This document shows positions 44,406 through 57,830 of a stretch of 64,000 bases of DNA, in pieces (position 1 is the stretch's first letter; each line of letters begins with the position of its first letter). The position numbers and the translations under genes are program-made. Location of the stretch: assembly GCA_921293015.1 (NCBI GenBank), contig OV121084.1:48829864-48893863 (forward strand), written 5' to 3'. Under the pieces are notes generated by a model. The model ran no database searches and was not told where the DNA came from. It saw nothing but the letters and a program-made list of their open reading frames with translations. This stretch comes from Phorcus lineatus. Its lineage: Eukaryota > Mollusca > Gastropoda > Trochida > Trochidae.

Positions 44406-47400
44406 GTGAGTTGTTTAATCAAATGCATTTTATATACAATATCCTGTTGATTAATTGAACAACATATGTTTATATGTTTATTAAGAAAGTGCATTGGTGC
44501 ATTGAATCACGCCTATGAAAGTTTAATAAGATTAATCAATATGATCAGCCATTAATACTTTGGATTGCACCCACTGGAATTATGTTCCATATTATATTTT
44601 ATCGATGCATTGAATAACACGTAAGATTATCATATTCTATATTATATACTTTACGGACATAGAATAAATGATACTTATGATATAGCATATATCAACGTCA
44701 AGTAATTTCGGTAATGTTTCAATGATAAGCCTTTCAGCATTATAAAGCGCTTATGAGGGGGATAGTATAGTCAAGTGTAATTACTTTAACCTTTAACTAT
44801 CATTTAGCTTTATACAACATCGGGCAATTATTTATTGTATATTGTCTTTGTGGTAAATTAACAAAATGCCAGATAAATACGTAATCACTCGTTTCCAGAG
44901 AAAATCGGTCCATGGCATCATTTGTGTACAGAAACTATATTACTTTATATTGATACTTATATGAAGTCCATATTATCACTTAAACACAGCCGATCCAAAT
45001 TTATTCCTTTGGTTTACATTCCTACATGTAAACTGACAATTTGTCGTGCACGATTTATGCTGTCACGCTCTCGGTAAAAACGCCGTTTACTAATTTTCAT
45101 TAATATTGAACCGATAAGCATTGATATCGAAGTAGTGAAGATCTCCTAAAACAAAAAACAATGCCGATAACTTTCACATGCTTGACTTTGACACAGCACT
45201 TTAAGTCATTCTGACCCAGTTGAAATCATTGAGTTCTAAATTCAAGGTTTCAATGTACGCATTTTAATCAATAATGTCATTAAGTCAAAAGCTGGGTAGC
45301 AAAAACACCAAACCATTTTCAGTGGGCTCCTCGTCAAACCACGCGCCCCTTAGAAAGGGGTACAGTTCAGTCCAATCTAGTTAAATCTGCTGTAATGATA
45401 AACGTTCGTTACCACAGAACTTACAATACAGGAAATGTTAAAAATGATAGTCTTTTCAGCCCCTTTGGAGACATCTCTTTCACGCGATATACGTCACAAA
45501 GCAAACATGATTATACACAAAAGTTCTCCCGTTGAATAACGCCTTAGGCAAGACACTCGCGGTGGATTAATGTACAAGTTTATTTTGGATAGAGTGGTCG
45601 TTCAGTTCAGTTATGTTTTGTGTAGGATATTGGGTTAATACAAATAAAATGCACTTATGGATTTGTTAAGATATAGACTAGTTATGAATTGGCTGTTTGG
45701 ATTTCAATGTTAATTATGAGTATGTGATTCAAAGAATTATTTCAGTATGACGATAGAACATAAAACTGTTTATTATATCCAATGTTTTTTTAGCTGCGTC
45801 TGTCTCAGTTTACAAGCCACACCGTCGGTAAATCATTTCGGAGGGTCAATTTAGCTATTTGAATTTTATCTCAATTATTAGAGGATACCCATGAACTACA
45901 ATAAATAAAGTAACGGTATACACAGCAGGTATTTCTAAAGAAAACCATGTTTTTCATGTGCTGATTAGGTGACCTGAATGAAATAAACTGTTTAATGACA
46001 CGCATGTCCCGGATACAACGTGAAGCACGCATTTCCTTACAAAACAAAGCCTCTGATTGGTTGAGAGGGATAAGTCAAGCCGCGGGCGTGGTGTTAGTTT
46101 CAACGTTCTTGCTTGACATCACATTCATAAATATTAACAGTCAAAATATACACTCCTTTGTTTGTTTTAAGTGAATTAATAAAGTTCCTTTATTGTTATT
46201 TTGTTTGTTGATGGCTGACATAATAATTTTGATGAGTTGTTAGCCTCCAAATTTGGAATATTTTATTTCCGTCACGAATCATATAATAATTTTCTTAAAG
46301 GCGTTTACTTAGCAAACAAAATTGTTATCAAGTACTAGTATTAGATATGATTCAATAAAGGACAACTTATTCATTAGATTCATTCATTAACTTCGTCAAG
46401 AAAGAATATTACACACACACGCACACATACCTAGCCTCCCACTGATGATACATGTAACATTTTCGCTAGAAATAGTTTAACCCAACTTAAGGGCTCAAAT
46501 TCCCAAAGGTTTTTTTACCAAATTTTAAAGTTATTAGTAGTCCTATTTTCGCGCTGAATTTGGTTATTTCAGAGTCTGTAAGGGCATACGCACTCAATTT
46601 ACCTCTCTTGTGATTGGCCGATCTCGGAATGTGGGGGGGCTTTGAATCCCCTTGACCGCTGAAATGAGAACAAAGTATGAAAAATTCTTTGTATAGTCGT
46701 ATAAGGCGGTTGATGTTTGAACATAATGGAACAATCTTAATGTTTTTGTATGGCAAACATGTAATAATATCGCGTAAATGGTAAGTGGAAACACATCGAG
46801 GACAGTGGAAACCACTTGTCACTCAGCCAGAACCAAGTGGTCATGAGGTTAAGAGGTTTCTGGTCAATTGTCCTATGATTTAAATCGCGTCACCTCTCCG
46901 CGTGTATCACTCGTGGTTTTCACTCAACTGCTCTTTGTCAACCAAGAGGTCAACGTGTTAACTAGACACGGTCTTGTTCTGGTTGTAGGAGCATCTCTCC
47001 TGACCTTGAAACATTATATGCAAGAAATTCTATAAAAAGGATTTTAGTAGAAAAGTCTTTATGAACACGCCCAACACGCCTTCGTCAAAGAATAGTAACA
47101 CCGAAACTCCGTTTGCCATCAATCCTCCTTCGTGAATATATTTTTTATTGCCTCTACCTGGTATATGAAATCCTTCGATTGGTGTCAACGAATCAAGTTC
47201 ATATCCTTGTAGAAACAATTTTGTAAAATGTAATTCCGCGAATGTTGAAATAATGTGTATATGTTCAAAGAATCAAAATAGATAATTGCTTTTAAATTAT
47301 ACAAATTAACTTTGTATATGTGTGTTTCCCAAAACATCGTAATCTCATTTTTACATAAACATTTTCGATCACGCTCTGCATTGTTGGTTGTGAATCTTTT

Positions 47401-50400
47401 GTGATTGACACCTGACGCATTTTTCACTTGATTTATGTAAATAGCCTTAGGTTATAATCCAACTTCCATGGAACTATTGTAAACATCCTTCACATAGCAA
47501 TCAATCAAAACATCAACTGCAACTGTTTAACAGACATTCTTGAAGTTGGTAGACTTGGTGATTATTATGTATAATTAATCTCTTTATTTTACAATGGTGA
47601 CATTTCGGTAAAGATTCTCATACCAAGAAATATGCATGATTTTTAATCTCTTCAGAATGACTTACTTTGTCAAATATGACAGAATACAAAACACGCCATT
47701 GGTTCAAAGCTTGGTTCTATCCCTAATTGTCTTTCAAGATATACTTTTCGCACAGTATAATACATGCTGTTGCAAATACCATACATGTCAGTTAGGATAT
47801 TCTGTCATTTTCAATCAAAGGGGACACTTTCGAGAACATTACAATCTGCAAGTCTACCTTTTTAACCCATTTGTCATCGATACATTTCATTACTCAAAAA
47901 GACTCCTGACATATTTGCATCTATGTAATATTACGTAACGAAAGGGAATAGGAATTTAAAGTATTAATCGGGATGTGAGGTCGATTTCATTAAGCGAAGA
48001 GTTAATGTACCATGACAGTGACATGCTTCTTCTTGATTATATATATGTCACATGTCATGTAAATATCAAATGATAGTAGACAACATTTCATCTGACACGC
48101 GAATAATGGCTTATGGTAGGTTTGTGACGTCATATGTCATGGATAAATATATGTTCATGGTAATGGCATTACAGGGATGGGTTAAATGAGTCACATATGA
48201 AAGTTTAATCATGTGATAAAGACATCGTGCCATTAAGATGACCGTCATATGTACATGTTTAAGAGGTTGTGCATGTTCGTGTGGTAGAGTTATGACGTAA
48301 CGCTTACGTTATCCATTTTCTTCACGAATAAAGCGTCTTGCACATCTATAAAGATACACATGATTTGTTTTTCTTTAATGTATATATTGTTTTACATACA
48401 TCCATGTCCTTTAAAACATTGCATGTATTTTCACTTTATGCGGTTTGTGTAATATACATTAATAATTTGCATTGTCGTACAATGCTTAATATTTAATCTG
48501 CTAATGACAAGTGCGAACTGCACAATTCAACACTAAATTTGTCCTTGTCAAATTGCAAGACCTATAAGATCATTATGGAAGTTGATTGCGCAACGACTTT
48601 ATTAAGTTGTATGTCAATATGTGAATGATAAAGACACACATATAGACTTGATTGTTCATTTTTATCTGTTCATACCGAGCACAGCTACTTTTGTATGAAT
48701 TTTACGTATTGCTATTGTACAACGCTTTTTGAAATTGCACAATTGCCATACCCTTTATGTTGTATCCGTTTGACATTTTATATCTTGCTTCGGCAACATT
48801 GGTTTATATCTATCTTCTTTACAAGAATCGGATTGCTAATAAGTCAGCCTACGTAGAGCCTCCGATATATTGTTTTGAAATTATTAATTTTAAGTTATAC
48901 AGGTAAAATAAACAGGTGTTGAACATGAAGATGAAGTAAGTATAAGAAATAGATTACCAAACGAGAGCTTACACTATCCTTATCATATAAACCGCTTCGT
49001 TTCATAAATGAAAGATTTACCTAGAATTCATGTATAGTATGACAAATTGAAAGGGGGCATTTAACTGCAGTAGAGGATTAATTGAAATACCTGTTCAGGT
49101 TACTATGCGTTTCAACGTTAACGATAACACGGGGTAAGATTACGATCAGGTTATGACGACCTTAGTGTTATTAGATTATTTTGTAATCCCTCCATGCCTT
49201 AGGCATGTTGCACACGTGGGCGCATGGACATTAACTCCTTATCTGCCTATTCTGTACTCATTAAAAAAAAATTAACAACCACCAAAATATTAAACATGTT
49301 TCCTGTGAAATGTCACACGTGAGCGCATGAACATTGTTTCCTCATCTGTGTACATTTATTCTATACTCATTAACAATAATTAACGACCAAAATTAGACAT
49401 GTTGCACATAAATGTCACACGTGGGCGCATGAACATTGACTCCTCATCTGTCTATACTCAACAAAAATAATTAAGCACCACCCCTAAATTCAATATGTAA
49501 GCATGACATTAATCATGATATGAACTATACAAATTTTGGTCGGTCCTAAGCGTTTGAGTATACTATTTGAGTAGCTAGGACTATCGTTAGTAGATGTTTG
49601 ATGGGGCTTTCTTTTCACCAAGACGTCTTTGGAGCTGTGTGGTCAGACGCATGATAGGAACATATAAATCGAGGTCATGTACACAATGTTTTTGTTGTTT
49701 GTGAACACTAGGATGTTAGCCTTTCACGGACCATGACACTTTGTAGGGCTATTCTATCTGTTCAAGGCAAGTACGTACACGATACATTCACGATGCATGT
49801 GTACATTGTACATACAGGAAGTCTTTACAGGATATATTGATCCGTGATGCATGTCCGAGTGGATGCAATTAACATTTAAACTATAAATAAAAGATAAATA
49901 AAGAATTTTCCACCGCGATAATGTCAATATTTCATTGTGTCCAACTTCTTAAAAAATGGCGATTCTGAATATCTTTGACTTAATTACACATTAAGATAAT
50001 GTTTTGGTCGACGAACCGTAACACTGCATAAAAGGCCACGTACACGCCCATTTATATCATGCATTTAGGCGGGACAGCGCAGTGCTTAGAACCTTTTATA
50101 TGACAGGGTAAAACACATTTATGCTCTTTTTAATGTAAATAAATCGCAAAGAACATGTCAACATCAATTTCATATTCGTTTTTTTTTAACAAAATGAGCA
50201 GCCATCATTGAGATTTTAAAAGCATTCTTTGCGTGAATAACATCGACATAAGCGTGCAAGCGTTTAGGAGTACCAGCAATTTCCTTTACATGTTAAATAT
50301 AAACCGTAGATAATATCTTAATAACATTACATCTTAGTTCATAAAATTCGGTGATTCAAATAGAAAAGGATAGAAATGTAAACAATATCGCTATATATTC

Positions 50401-53400
50401 AGAGAAAGAAAACGGTGAAACAGGTGTCGTTCATTCTGTTTGAAGAGTGCACATTCAGTCACTGCAAACTTGTGTAAATATTTTGTCTGTATATACAGTC
50501 TCAACTGGTACACACTCGCGCGCACTTATTTCTTTTGTGTAAACAGAAACTGGTTCAGGAGCACGAACTTTTATGTCCGCGTCTATAGAGAAAGTGTTCA
50601 CTATTCAATGTCTTTGTCCTACAACTTCACAATGAACGTGTCGGATTGAATGTCATGTAGCAGTAATTTCTCTAGATGTTCTAGTTTTAAAAAACATTTT
50701 CAGTTTTCCACGTGCAAAAGACGTTAGGAGTTGATCACGCTTTTGGTAAGGAGAAATAAGAATACACATGTATCTTTACAGTATCGACTTCACAGAGCAA
50801 CACACATATCTTGACAGCACACAAAAATAAATACTGTGTACTCAATTGCCTGTATATGCCTGTCAAGGAAATTGCTTGTCCCACATGTACATCCTCAAAT
50901 GAGTCACACATTAAATTCTCTAATTCTAATTATATCAGAATCCAGTGCAAACTCTGTAGTTCTAAATAAATTTGCTACATTCCTACATGAATGCCTATTA
51001 TGACTTTCTGAACTGCGTTTAAGTTAATTAAAATAAATATAAGTTTTCAAAGTAAAAGCTATTTTCTTAAATCTTATGTTAATAAAATTGTATCCAGACG
51101 TTGCTTAGTCACGCCTTGAGGTTCCGAGAATAACATTGAGTGCATCGGTGAAAGGTTGTACAAGTACGATTACGTGACAGACACGGATAGCAGTCCTATA
51201 GTGTGTCAACTTCCCATGCGAAACGACCCTGTGCTCGTGGAATGGCGAACATTGGGAAACTGAATCGTAAAGATCAATTGATATATTTGGCTATCCTCAT
51301 CAACGACTCATGGTTACACGGTATTCTAATCTTTGACATAACGAGAAACACAGGTGAAAAGAGCACGCCTCTTGGCTAACGAGTTTTCGTTTTTTGCGGG
51401 AAGTTTTTATACTGTCAAGCTCTGAAGTATTTGGTTATAACTCTGAACTGTAACGAAGATGTTTGATGTTTTTCTTTGGTTATGGTTGAGGACATCATCA
51501 GTAATAATACCGGGTAGTTACGTGATGTATTAATTCAAAACTTCTATTTCATGACGAACGTGTAGAGGTCTTAGAGCGGTGTTGATTGGTATGATTTGTG
51601 GTAACCGAACTAGCATAGTTTAAATATTAGTTCATGTAAAACGTATACTTTATCCAATATATGTATGTTATATTATTAAAGTTGTAATTGATTTGTTCAT
51701 TTTTCAGAAAAATGGTTTTGGTCACAGTGACTTCACAGTAACTGACATAGAGGTACGTTAATCAGGTTGCATTTCTTTATGAATACCCTTGAACCTAGTG
51801 AATGATGTTAAATTGTTAAATACCTTTAGTACTTCTACGGAAGTTGAACCCTCGCCGTCAGAATCGGATACCAAGATACCAGTAGTAAGATACCTACCGG
51901 CTTGTCTGACCAGTAGTAACTCAAATTCTTAGCTACCATTGTCGATAGTGTTAACACAAATACAGCAATAATATAATGGACAAAATAAGTTAGGTATATT
52001 GGAATTGTCATAACTGATATATTCTCTGAGTCTCAATTACTAAACAGACCCTTTACTATGATTTCAAAATTAACTTATATCCTATGATATCTTATTTATA
52101 TTAACTATTTTTTTTACTCTATAACACAATGTGTTTCTATAAAAGTACTTTTTTTATGATTACGACAGGTTGACGGTAAGGTTCGGGAGGCGGATGACGA
52201 TGATGAGGAGGAAGCGTTGGATGACGACCCGTGGAGGGTTGCTACTATTGAGGTCGAGGAGACGCCGTGGTCAGGTACGTTCTTTGTCGTTGTTAAAACG
52301 TTGGTACTTACATAATTCATATCACAATCTCCATAAATAGATACATAAATCTACGCTAATCTGTGTAAGGTAATTGAGTAACATTTTGATCTATTTTAAT
52401 GAGATTGATTGTAACATAATCATAAACTTTAAGTCTTTCTTATTTGGAATCATTTTCCGATTCAAAATTTTAAATATTGATAATGAGGCCCCGTGATATA
52501 CTTATTAGATGCTAAATAAGAGCGCCATAAAGTTCTTTTTTCTTTTTCTTATAGTTAAAAAAAGAACCGTTAGTTTTATTACAGTATTTATTTAAAATCT
52601 TAAACTTATTTTCCATTTACTTGACAAGTTTACAAATATCAAACATCTACACCTAAATAAACCTGAATCAAACTCGGACGTGATTGAAATTCTCGACATA
52701 AAACCTGTCCCGTATTGCGGATTAGAGGACGGCACCTTTGTCTTAGTTTAGGTGATGTAAATCCTACCTTCAAAACCTCTATCTTACAATGATGGATTTA
52801 ACTGATTTCAGAGTTGTCTGCGGTTGGTTTAATAAGTCGTTTCCTGAAGTATCTGATCGGCATTATCCTCATCCTGGGCTTCCTGTACCTGTTTATATGT
52901 TCTCTGGATTTCCTGAGCTCGGCCTTCAAGCTCCTGGGAGGTAAGGTCTTGATCTAACCATATCATAGAGTATGTTCTCGGAGACAAATATGTCAAATCT
53001 CCTAAATTTGATTTTTTTATCATAAAGTGGCGATTTTTTCTTCTGAAAATAAAAACTTTGACACTTTTCAGTGCAGAATCGTGACAACAAACAGCTTGTA
53101 ATCTTTGTAATCGAAAATCGGACAATGTCGGTAGACAATGACTCAAACCTTATTTTGCTGAAATGTTAAGCGCCATGACCTACTTAACTCTCCTTGCAGT
53201 ACTGCGGATTGTGTGTGGCAGAAAATCTAGTTTTTGAGAAACATTTTGATTTCCGTAGAAAGTCAGTGTCAGTCATCAGATTTAACTTGTTTGATTTTCT
53301 ATTCTTCAGGTAAGGCAGCCGGACAGGTATTTCAGAACAACGAGATTCTTAGCAACCCTGTGGCTGGTCTCATGATCGGCGTCCTCGTCACTGTGTTGGT

Positions 53401-56400
53401 TCAGAGTTCATCAACATCAACCTCTATCGTCATTAGTATGGTTGGAGCTGACAGTATGTTTACCTTTCTAGTTAGTCATTATAATAAGTCACTGGTTCAC
53501 ACTTTGCAAATCCTCCCTCAAGCTATACCTCGCGCCAGTTTCCATCAATTGCTAACTTCAGACTTGCTGCAATTCTCAAAATTTTCTTTGGAAGCACCAT
53601 TGTTTCTTCTGTTCAACCTGACACGCCTTTCAAAGAACAAGGTTTATAAGCTATCGCTTTTGAGGTTGCAACACTTAAATCCATAGAACTATGTCTTGTT
53701 TTGTACCTATATGCCTATGCTGTATGAATAAAAATAACAAAAAGGACATCCAAACAATGCAATAAGACACAGACCTGGGTACTGCGGCCCGACCATTTGC
53801 GTTCACCAAAACGTTCACTAAATACTTTCATTAAATACCCTAGTTTCCATGACGCCGACATTGTTTTTTTCTGATATTTAGTCACTCAAGCTTTTATTAT
53901 ACCCTTTTGTTTCAGTATTGACCATTTCGATTGCCATTCCAATTATCATGGGTGCCAATATTGGAACCTCAGTAACCAATACAATCGTCGCCATGGGGCA
54001 AATCACCAACAAAAGCGACTTCCGCCGTGCATTCGCAGGGGCAACAGTGCACGATATGTTCAACTGGCTCACAGTGATTGTTCTACTGCCCATAGAAGTC
54101 ATTACAGGTGAGGATCAAAGCATTCTGGATCTTTAAAATCATATTAACTACCACTACTTCTACTGGTGGTGATGATTTCGTTTTGTTTTAAGCTTTCAAT
54201 TTACATTCAATTTACACCTTTGCAAACATAATCAAACTTGCGAATATTTTTTTCAGGGTACTTAAACCATATGAGTGGGGCTATAGTCGACGCTTTCCCA
54301 AGTCTCGAACCTTCAAAATCTGCGAAACGTGACCTTCTCAAGGTCATAACAAAGCCATTCACTAACATGATAATTGAGGTGAGTACTCTTTTCACGAAAA
54401 TACTGCTTGCAAATAACGACGCCATCAGCGACCCCGTTTCAAAGTAATTATGAAAAAAACAGCTCTTTGTGCTTTATGTTTTAAGAAAACTAGAATTCAT
54501 TCCACTGTGTACCGAGAAAGAACATGTGCTTTGGTAACAATGTACGAAGTCTTACTTAGTTTATATTGTCTTTTTGTTTCTATAACGTGAATTAGCCGGA
54601 AAGTGCTCGAATTAAACAAAGGTTGGCGTCTCTGTAAAGTTGAGTGAAAAATAGCATTTGTAAAGTTGATTGCAAAATAACAATTGTGCATACTGAGAAA
54701 AAGTTTCTACGATTATTCAGATATTTTTTGAAAACCTATCATCAAAAGGCATGACTTGGCTAACAATATCATTTCCAAACATATTATATCATGACCAAAA
54801 CCTATTCTTTTTGGCAGGTGGACAAGGCTGGCATTACCAAGATTGCCAAAAGTGAATCTCATGGGAGTCTTATGAAAACATGCTCCGACAAAGTTACCCC
54901 TGGGTCCTGCTGCGGATCAACCCTGAACGACTACGGTGTCTTTAACAACAAGACCTATGAAATGATCACGCGCGTCGATGTCTGTGACACGCTCAATCAC
55001 TGCGTTGAAAAAACATCATGCGTCGACCTCTTTCACGATGGTGACTTCAAATGTAAAGAATTCGCTTTGAACACAACATGCTGTGATGACTTCCTTTTAT
55101 CCTACAACTCCTCGGGTAGTACGGGAGACTCGAACTCAAATTTCTGTAAAAATCTGATTGGTCAGTGCAAGAACAACTGGATGGTCAGCGAGCCCTGCAT
55201 ACGATCGGCCTGGACAAACGAGTCTTATTTCTCATGCGACCAATGGACGGCCGCAGAAACTGACTGCCTTCAACCAAGTAAGTTTAAGAAATTATTTTTC
55301 GCCAGTTGCAGATCCAGTGGGGTGAAAGAGTTGGGAGGGAATTTCCTCGGATGGGGAGTTTGATGTGTTTTGGAAAATGCGTTTTGAAAATCTTTCATAG
55401 AGAAGTACCTCTTAAGAGAATTTACCGCTCATGGAAGCTTTTTATCCTTGATGGCAACCTTTCGCAATTTATTATCATTTCTTACTTGGGGAAGGTTTTC
55501 TGTTTGCGTGTCTAGAAAATTCGTGCTCATTTAACATAAGAAACTAAAGTGTCATTGAAAATCTCTGATCTATTGTGAGTTAACATTGGGAAAAAATCCT
55601 AATGATGTTGATCTTTCTTTATGTATATGTTAAGAGATGTAGGAAATGAGTACATGAAAGAATAAAAGGCAACATATAAAGTCATGCTCACGAGCCTAGC
55701 CAATAGAAAAACATCATTACGAAAGTTGGATCTATAACCACCTGTCTTCTTTCAGAGACCTATCTGTTCATGGGGCTTGTTGGCAAATTGGGAGACGCTC
55801 AGATTGGGGCCATCCTGCTTGTGCTATCCTTGGCTATCCTGTGTATTTGTCTCGTGTGCATCGTTAAACTTCTCAACGCTCTCCTCAAAGGTCAAATTGC
55901 CGTCATAATCAAGAAATTCATCAATGCAAACTTTCCTGGAAAGGTTTGCGGGTATTTGACAGGTTATCTGGCCATATTGCTTGGCGCAGGACTTACTATC
56001 TTGGTGCAGAGCAGTTCAATCTTTACTTCTACCCTCACCCCACTTGTCGGCATCGGAGTTATCGAACTTGACCGGATGTACCCTTTGACCCTCGGAGCAA
56101 ACATCGGGACGACCACAACTGGTATTCTATCAGCTCTTGCACAAGACGGAAGTAAAATCAAGGACTCCCTCCAAGTGGCCTTGTGCCATCTTTTCTTCAA
56201 CATCTCCGGAATCTTAATCTTCTACCCCCTACCCTTCTTCCGACCCGCCATTCCTCTGGCTAAGTTCCTAGGGAACACAACAGCGAAGTACCGTTGGTTC
56301 GCCCTCGTGTATCTCTTCCTCATGTTCTTCCTTCTTCCGGCAGCTGTATTTGGTCTCTCCATTCCCGGCTGGTATGTCCTCGCAGCTGTTCTCATCCCTA

Positions 56401-56669
56401 TTGCTGTTATCGTCATAATCGTCGCCATTATCAAGGTGCTTCAGAACAAGAGGCCGACTGTACTTCCGGTAAAACTCCGAAACTGGAAATGGCTTCCTGA
56501 GCCTATGCGCAGTCTGAGGCCATATGACTATGTTATGCAACGGATTTGTTGCATCGGTATGAACAAGAATGACGACAAACCCTCCAAGGTGGTAATGAGC
56601 AGGTCAAATGAAAATGGAAAAGTTGGAAATAATAAGTCAGTGTCAAACAATGTTGATACGAGACTTTAA
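44337..56669 (+). CDS. SLC34A: SLC34 sodium-dependent phosphate cotransporter (NaPi-II), nine coding exons
   Basis: Exons: 44337-44405, 51708-51752, 52169-52274, 52812-52940, 53310-53453, 53916-54107, 54257-54378, 54818-55277, 55756-56669. All junctions are GT/AG, phases agree throughout, and the joined frame is 727 codons including the TAA, giving 726 residues, close to the usual SLC34 length. The protein carries sodium and phosphate into cells across the plasma membrane. Hallmarks are the duplicated QSSS signatures ([10 protein letters not shown] at residue 148, [13 protein letters not shown] at 507), [19 protein letters not shown] and its partner [31 protein letters not shown], and [11 protein letters not shown]. 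The N-terminus is cytoplasmic and acidic ([12 protein letters not shown]). A cysteine-rich extracellular loop fills exon 8. The last three residues are TRL. The ATG has A at -3, and intron 1 is 7.3 kb. Confidence 0.97.
46200..49200. other. Intron 1 of SLC34, central part
   Basis: No exon or bounded repeat recognised. The minus-strand open frames at 46487-46822 and 47185-47427 lack domain signal. A CA microsatellite lies near 46411-46427. Confidence 0.4.
49203..49490. repeat. Three degenerate tandem units (about 100-115 bp) in SLC34 intron 1
   Basis: Each unit carries ACACGTGGGCGCATG or ACACGTGAGCGCATG, then ACATT, TCCTTATCTG or TCCTCATCTG, CTATACTCA and AATTAA. They start near 49210, 49315 and 49422. 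Confidence 0.7.
51708..51752 (+). CDS. SLC34A: SLC34 exon 2
   Basis: 45-bp micro-exon encoding [15 protein letters not shown] between TTTTTCAG and GAG|GTACGT, phase 0 on both sides, so it could be skipped without breaking the frame. Confidence 0.75.
52169..52274 (+). CDS. SLC34A: SLC34 exon 3
   Basis: Encodes the acidic cytoplasmic segment ([18 protein letters not shown]) and VEETPWS. Acceptor TTACGACAG, donor TCAG|GTACGT, one base left over. Confidence 0.88.
52812..52940 (+). CDS. SLC34A: SLC34 exon 4
   Basis: Encodes the first membrane segment ([20 protein letters not shown]) and [10 protein letters not shown]. Acceptor GATTTCAG, donor GGGAG|GTAAGG. Confidence 0.95.
53310..53453 (+). CDS. 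SLC34A: SLC34 exon 5, first QSSS repeat
   Basis: Encodes [20 protein letters not shown] and [20 protein letters not shown], the first re-entrant hairpin that contributes to the substrate site. Donor GACA|GTATGT. Confidence 0.96.
53916..54107 (+). CDS. SLC34A: SLC34 exon 6
   Basis: Encodes [20 protein letters not shown] and [20 protein letters not shown], the most conserved SLC34 block after QSSS. Acceptor TTGTTTCAG, donor ACAG|GTGAGG. Confidence 0.96.
54257..54378 (+). CDS. SLC34A: SLC34 exon 7
   Basis: Encodes [20 protein letters not shown] then [16 protein letters not shown], the conserved [10 protein letters not shown] linker before the extracellular loop. Donor GAG|GTGAGT, phase 0. Confidence 0.95.
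54818..55277 (+). CDS. SLC34A: SLC34 exon 8, large extracellular loop
   Basis: 153 residues with 14 cysteines (two as CC pairs) and four N-glycosylation sequons (NKT, NTT, NSS, NES). It occupies the position of the large extracellular loop between the two structural halves. The start is family-like ([10 protein letters not shown]). The rest shows no resemblance I recognise to other families. Confidence 0.93.
55756..56669 (+). CDS. SLC34A: SLC34 exon 9, second half and C-terminus
   Basis: Encodes membrane segments from [20 protein letters not shown] through [56 protein letters not shown] and [20 protein letters not shown] to a cytoplasmic tail ending SNNVDTRL. The TRL end is a class I PDZ-binding motif. 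TAA at 56667-56669. Confidence 0.97.
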
Positions 56670-57389
56670 TTTGATTATTTTTACAATATTTTAGCTGTAG
56701 CATAATCACAATGTAGAGGAAACACTTGCAAACAAGAATCATCGAAGAAATTAGATCAGAGGCAATGGTGGTTTTAAGTGACTATGTGAGATTCCTTGAT
56801 TAAATGTTATCAAAAAAAGATATGTAGAAAACTAATGACCGTTGTATACATATTTTGCTTAAAATATTTCCTGATTTGTATATTTATGTATAAATCATTA
56901 GATAAAATTGTATATTGAAAGAAAACTCAGATGATTTCATCTTAGAAACCGTGACTGTACATGACAGGATGAATCATTGTCTGACAGTTTTCAGCAGCTT
57001 AACATATTTACTTAAAAATCTAATTTATATATTTCACACACACATGTACATACTTAAATCTCCTTTTAATGTATATTGTAAATACTTGTAGTTTTGGACA
57101 TTGTTATACATAAAGAAAATTAAGTATTCTTTATATCTTTCATTTTGACTAAAAACGTAAAACTGATTTGACTACTTAATGAAATACATTTTGTACATAT
57201 TTCTTGTAGCAGGTGTTGTTTTTATTCAAGAAATATATGATCAAGATTTTATGACAATTTTTACTACACTACCCTTTGCTGCATCTGTGATATCAAATGA
57301 TCTGGTGGTAAGACAACATCATTTTAAAAACAGTTTATATATCTTAAATTCGAACACCCGTCAGAAAAGTTATAGTTGCATGAGCGATG

Positions 57390-57830
57390 GATGGTAGGGT
57401 GTGGTGATGTATATTGACTGTTCAGATTAACTTGCAATTGGTGATACGGTATTGGAAATGCATGTAGTGATGGTTGAGTTCGAGTTATTTATACGATATT
57501 TGGATATCAGTTTGGTATATCGGGGGTGATATTCATGATTTAGACTGTTCAGATTGGTATGATTGTATGATATTCAGATATCAACACCTTTCTGTATATG
57601 ATAGTGAGAATATTGACTCTTCAGGTTGGTATGATTAAATTCTACTGTGGTATGGTGAGATATGTGAAACATCGTCTGTAGTAATTGACATAAATCAATG
57701 ATATCGGATGCATAGACCGTTTAGAATGAATGGCTGATATATCATTTAACATCTGAGCTGTTCTGATACGCATTCGTTGAGTTGTGTTAAGCTATTCGGG
57801 TGTTCTGATTGGTAGGGTTTATTGTTTGGT
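57390..57830. repeat. Degenerate tandem repeat downstream of SLC34
   Basis: The words ATTGACTGTTCAGATT, TAGACTGTTCAGATTGGTAT, TTGACTCTTCAGGTTGGTAT, TAGACCGTTTAGAATGAATG and TGTTCTGATTGGTAGG recur every 70-110 bp with GTGATAT/GATATTC words between. It could lie in the SLC34 3' UTR. Confidence 0.5.

Noticed and set aside
46487-46822. 111-codon minus-strand frame in SLC34 intron 1
   Set aside because: Has a CxxC but no recognisable domain, and overlaps a second frame on the same strand; not enough to call a gene.
53878-54102. Minus-strand 74-codon frame
   Set aside because: Antisense to SLC34 exon 6, which has clear family motifs on the plus strand.
55306-55515. 69-codon frame after SLC34 exon 8
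   Set aside because: Read-through into the intron after a consensus GTAAGT donor.
56222-56540. Minus-strand open frames of 70-90 codons
   Set aside because: Shadows of SLC34 exon 9.
57179-57397. 72-codon frame downstream of SLC34
   Set aside because: No domain signal; low-complexity AT-rich DNA that may be 3' UTR.
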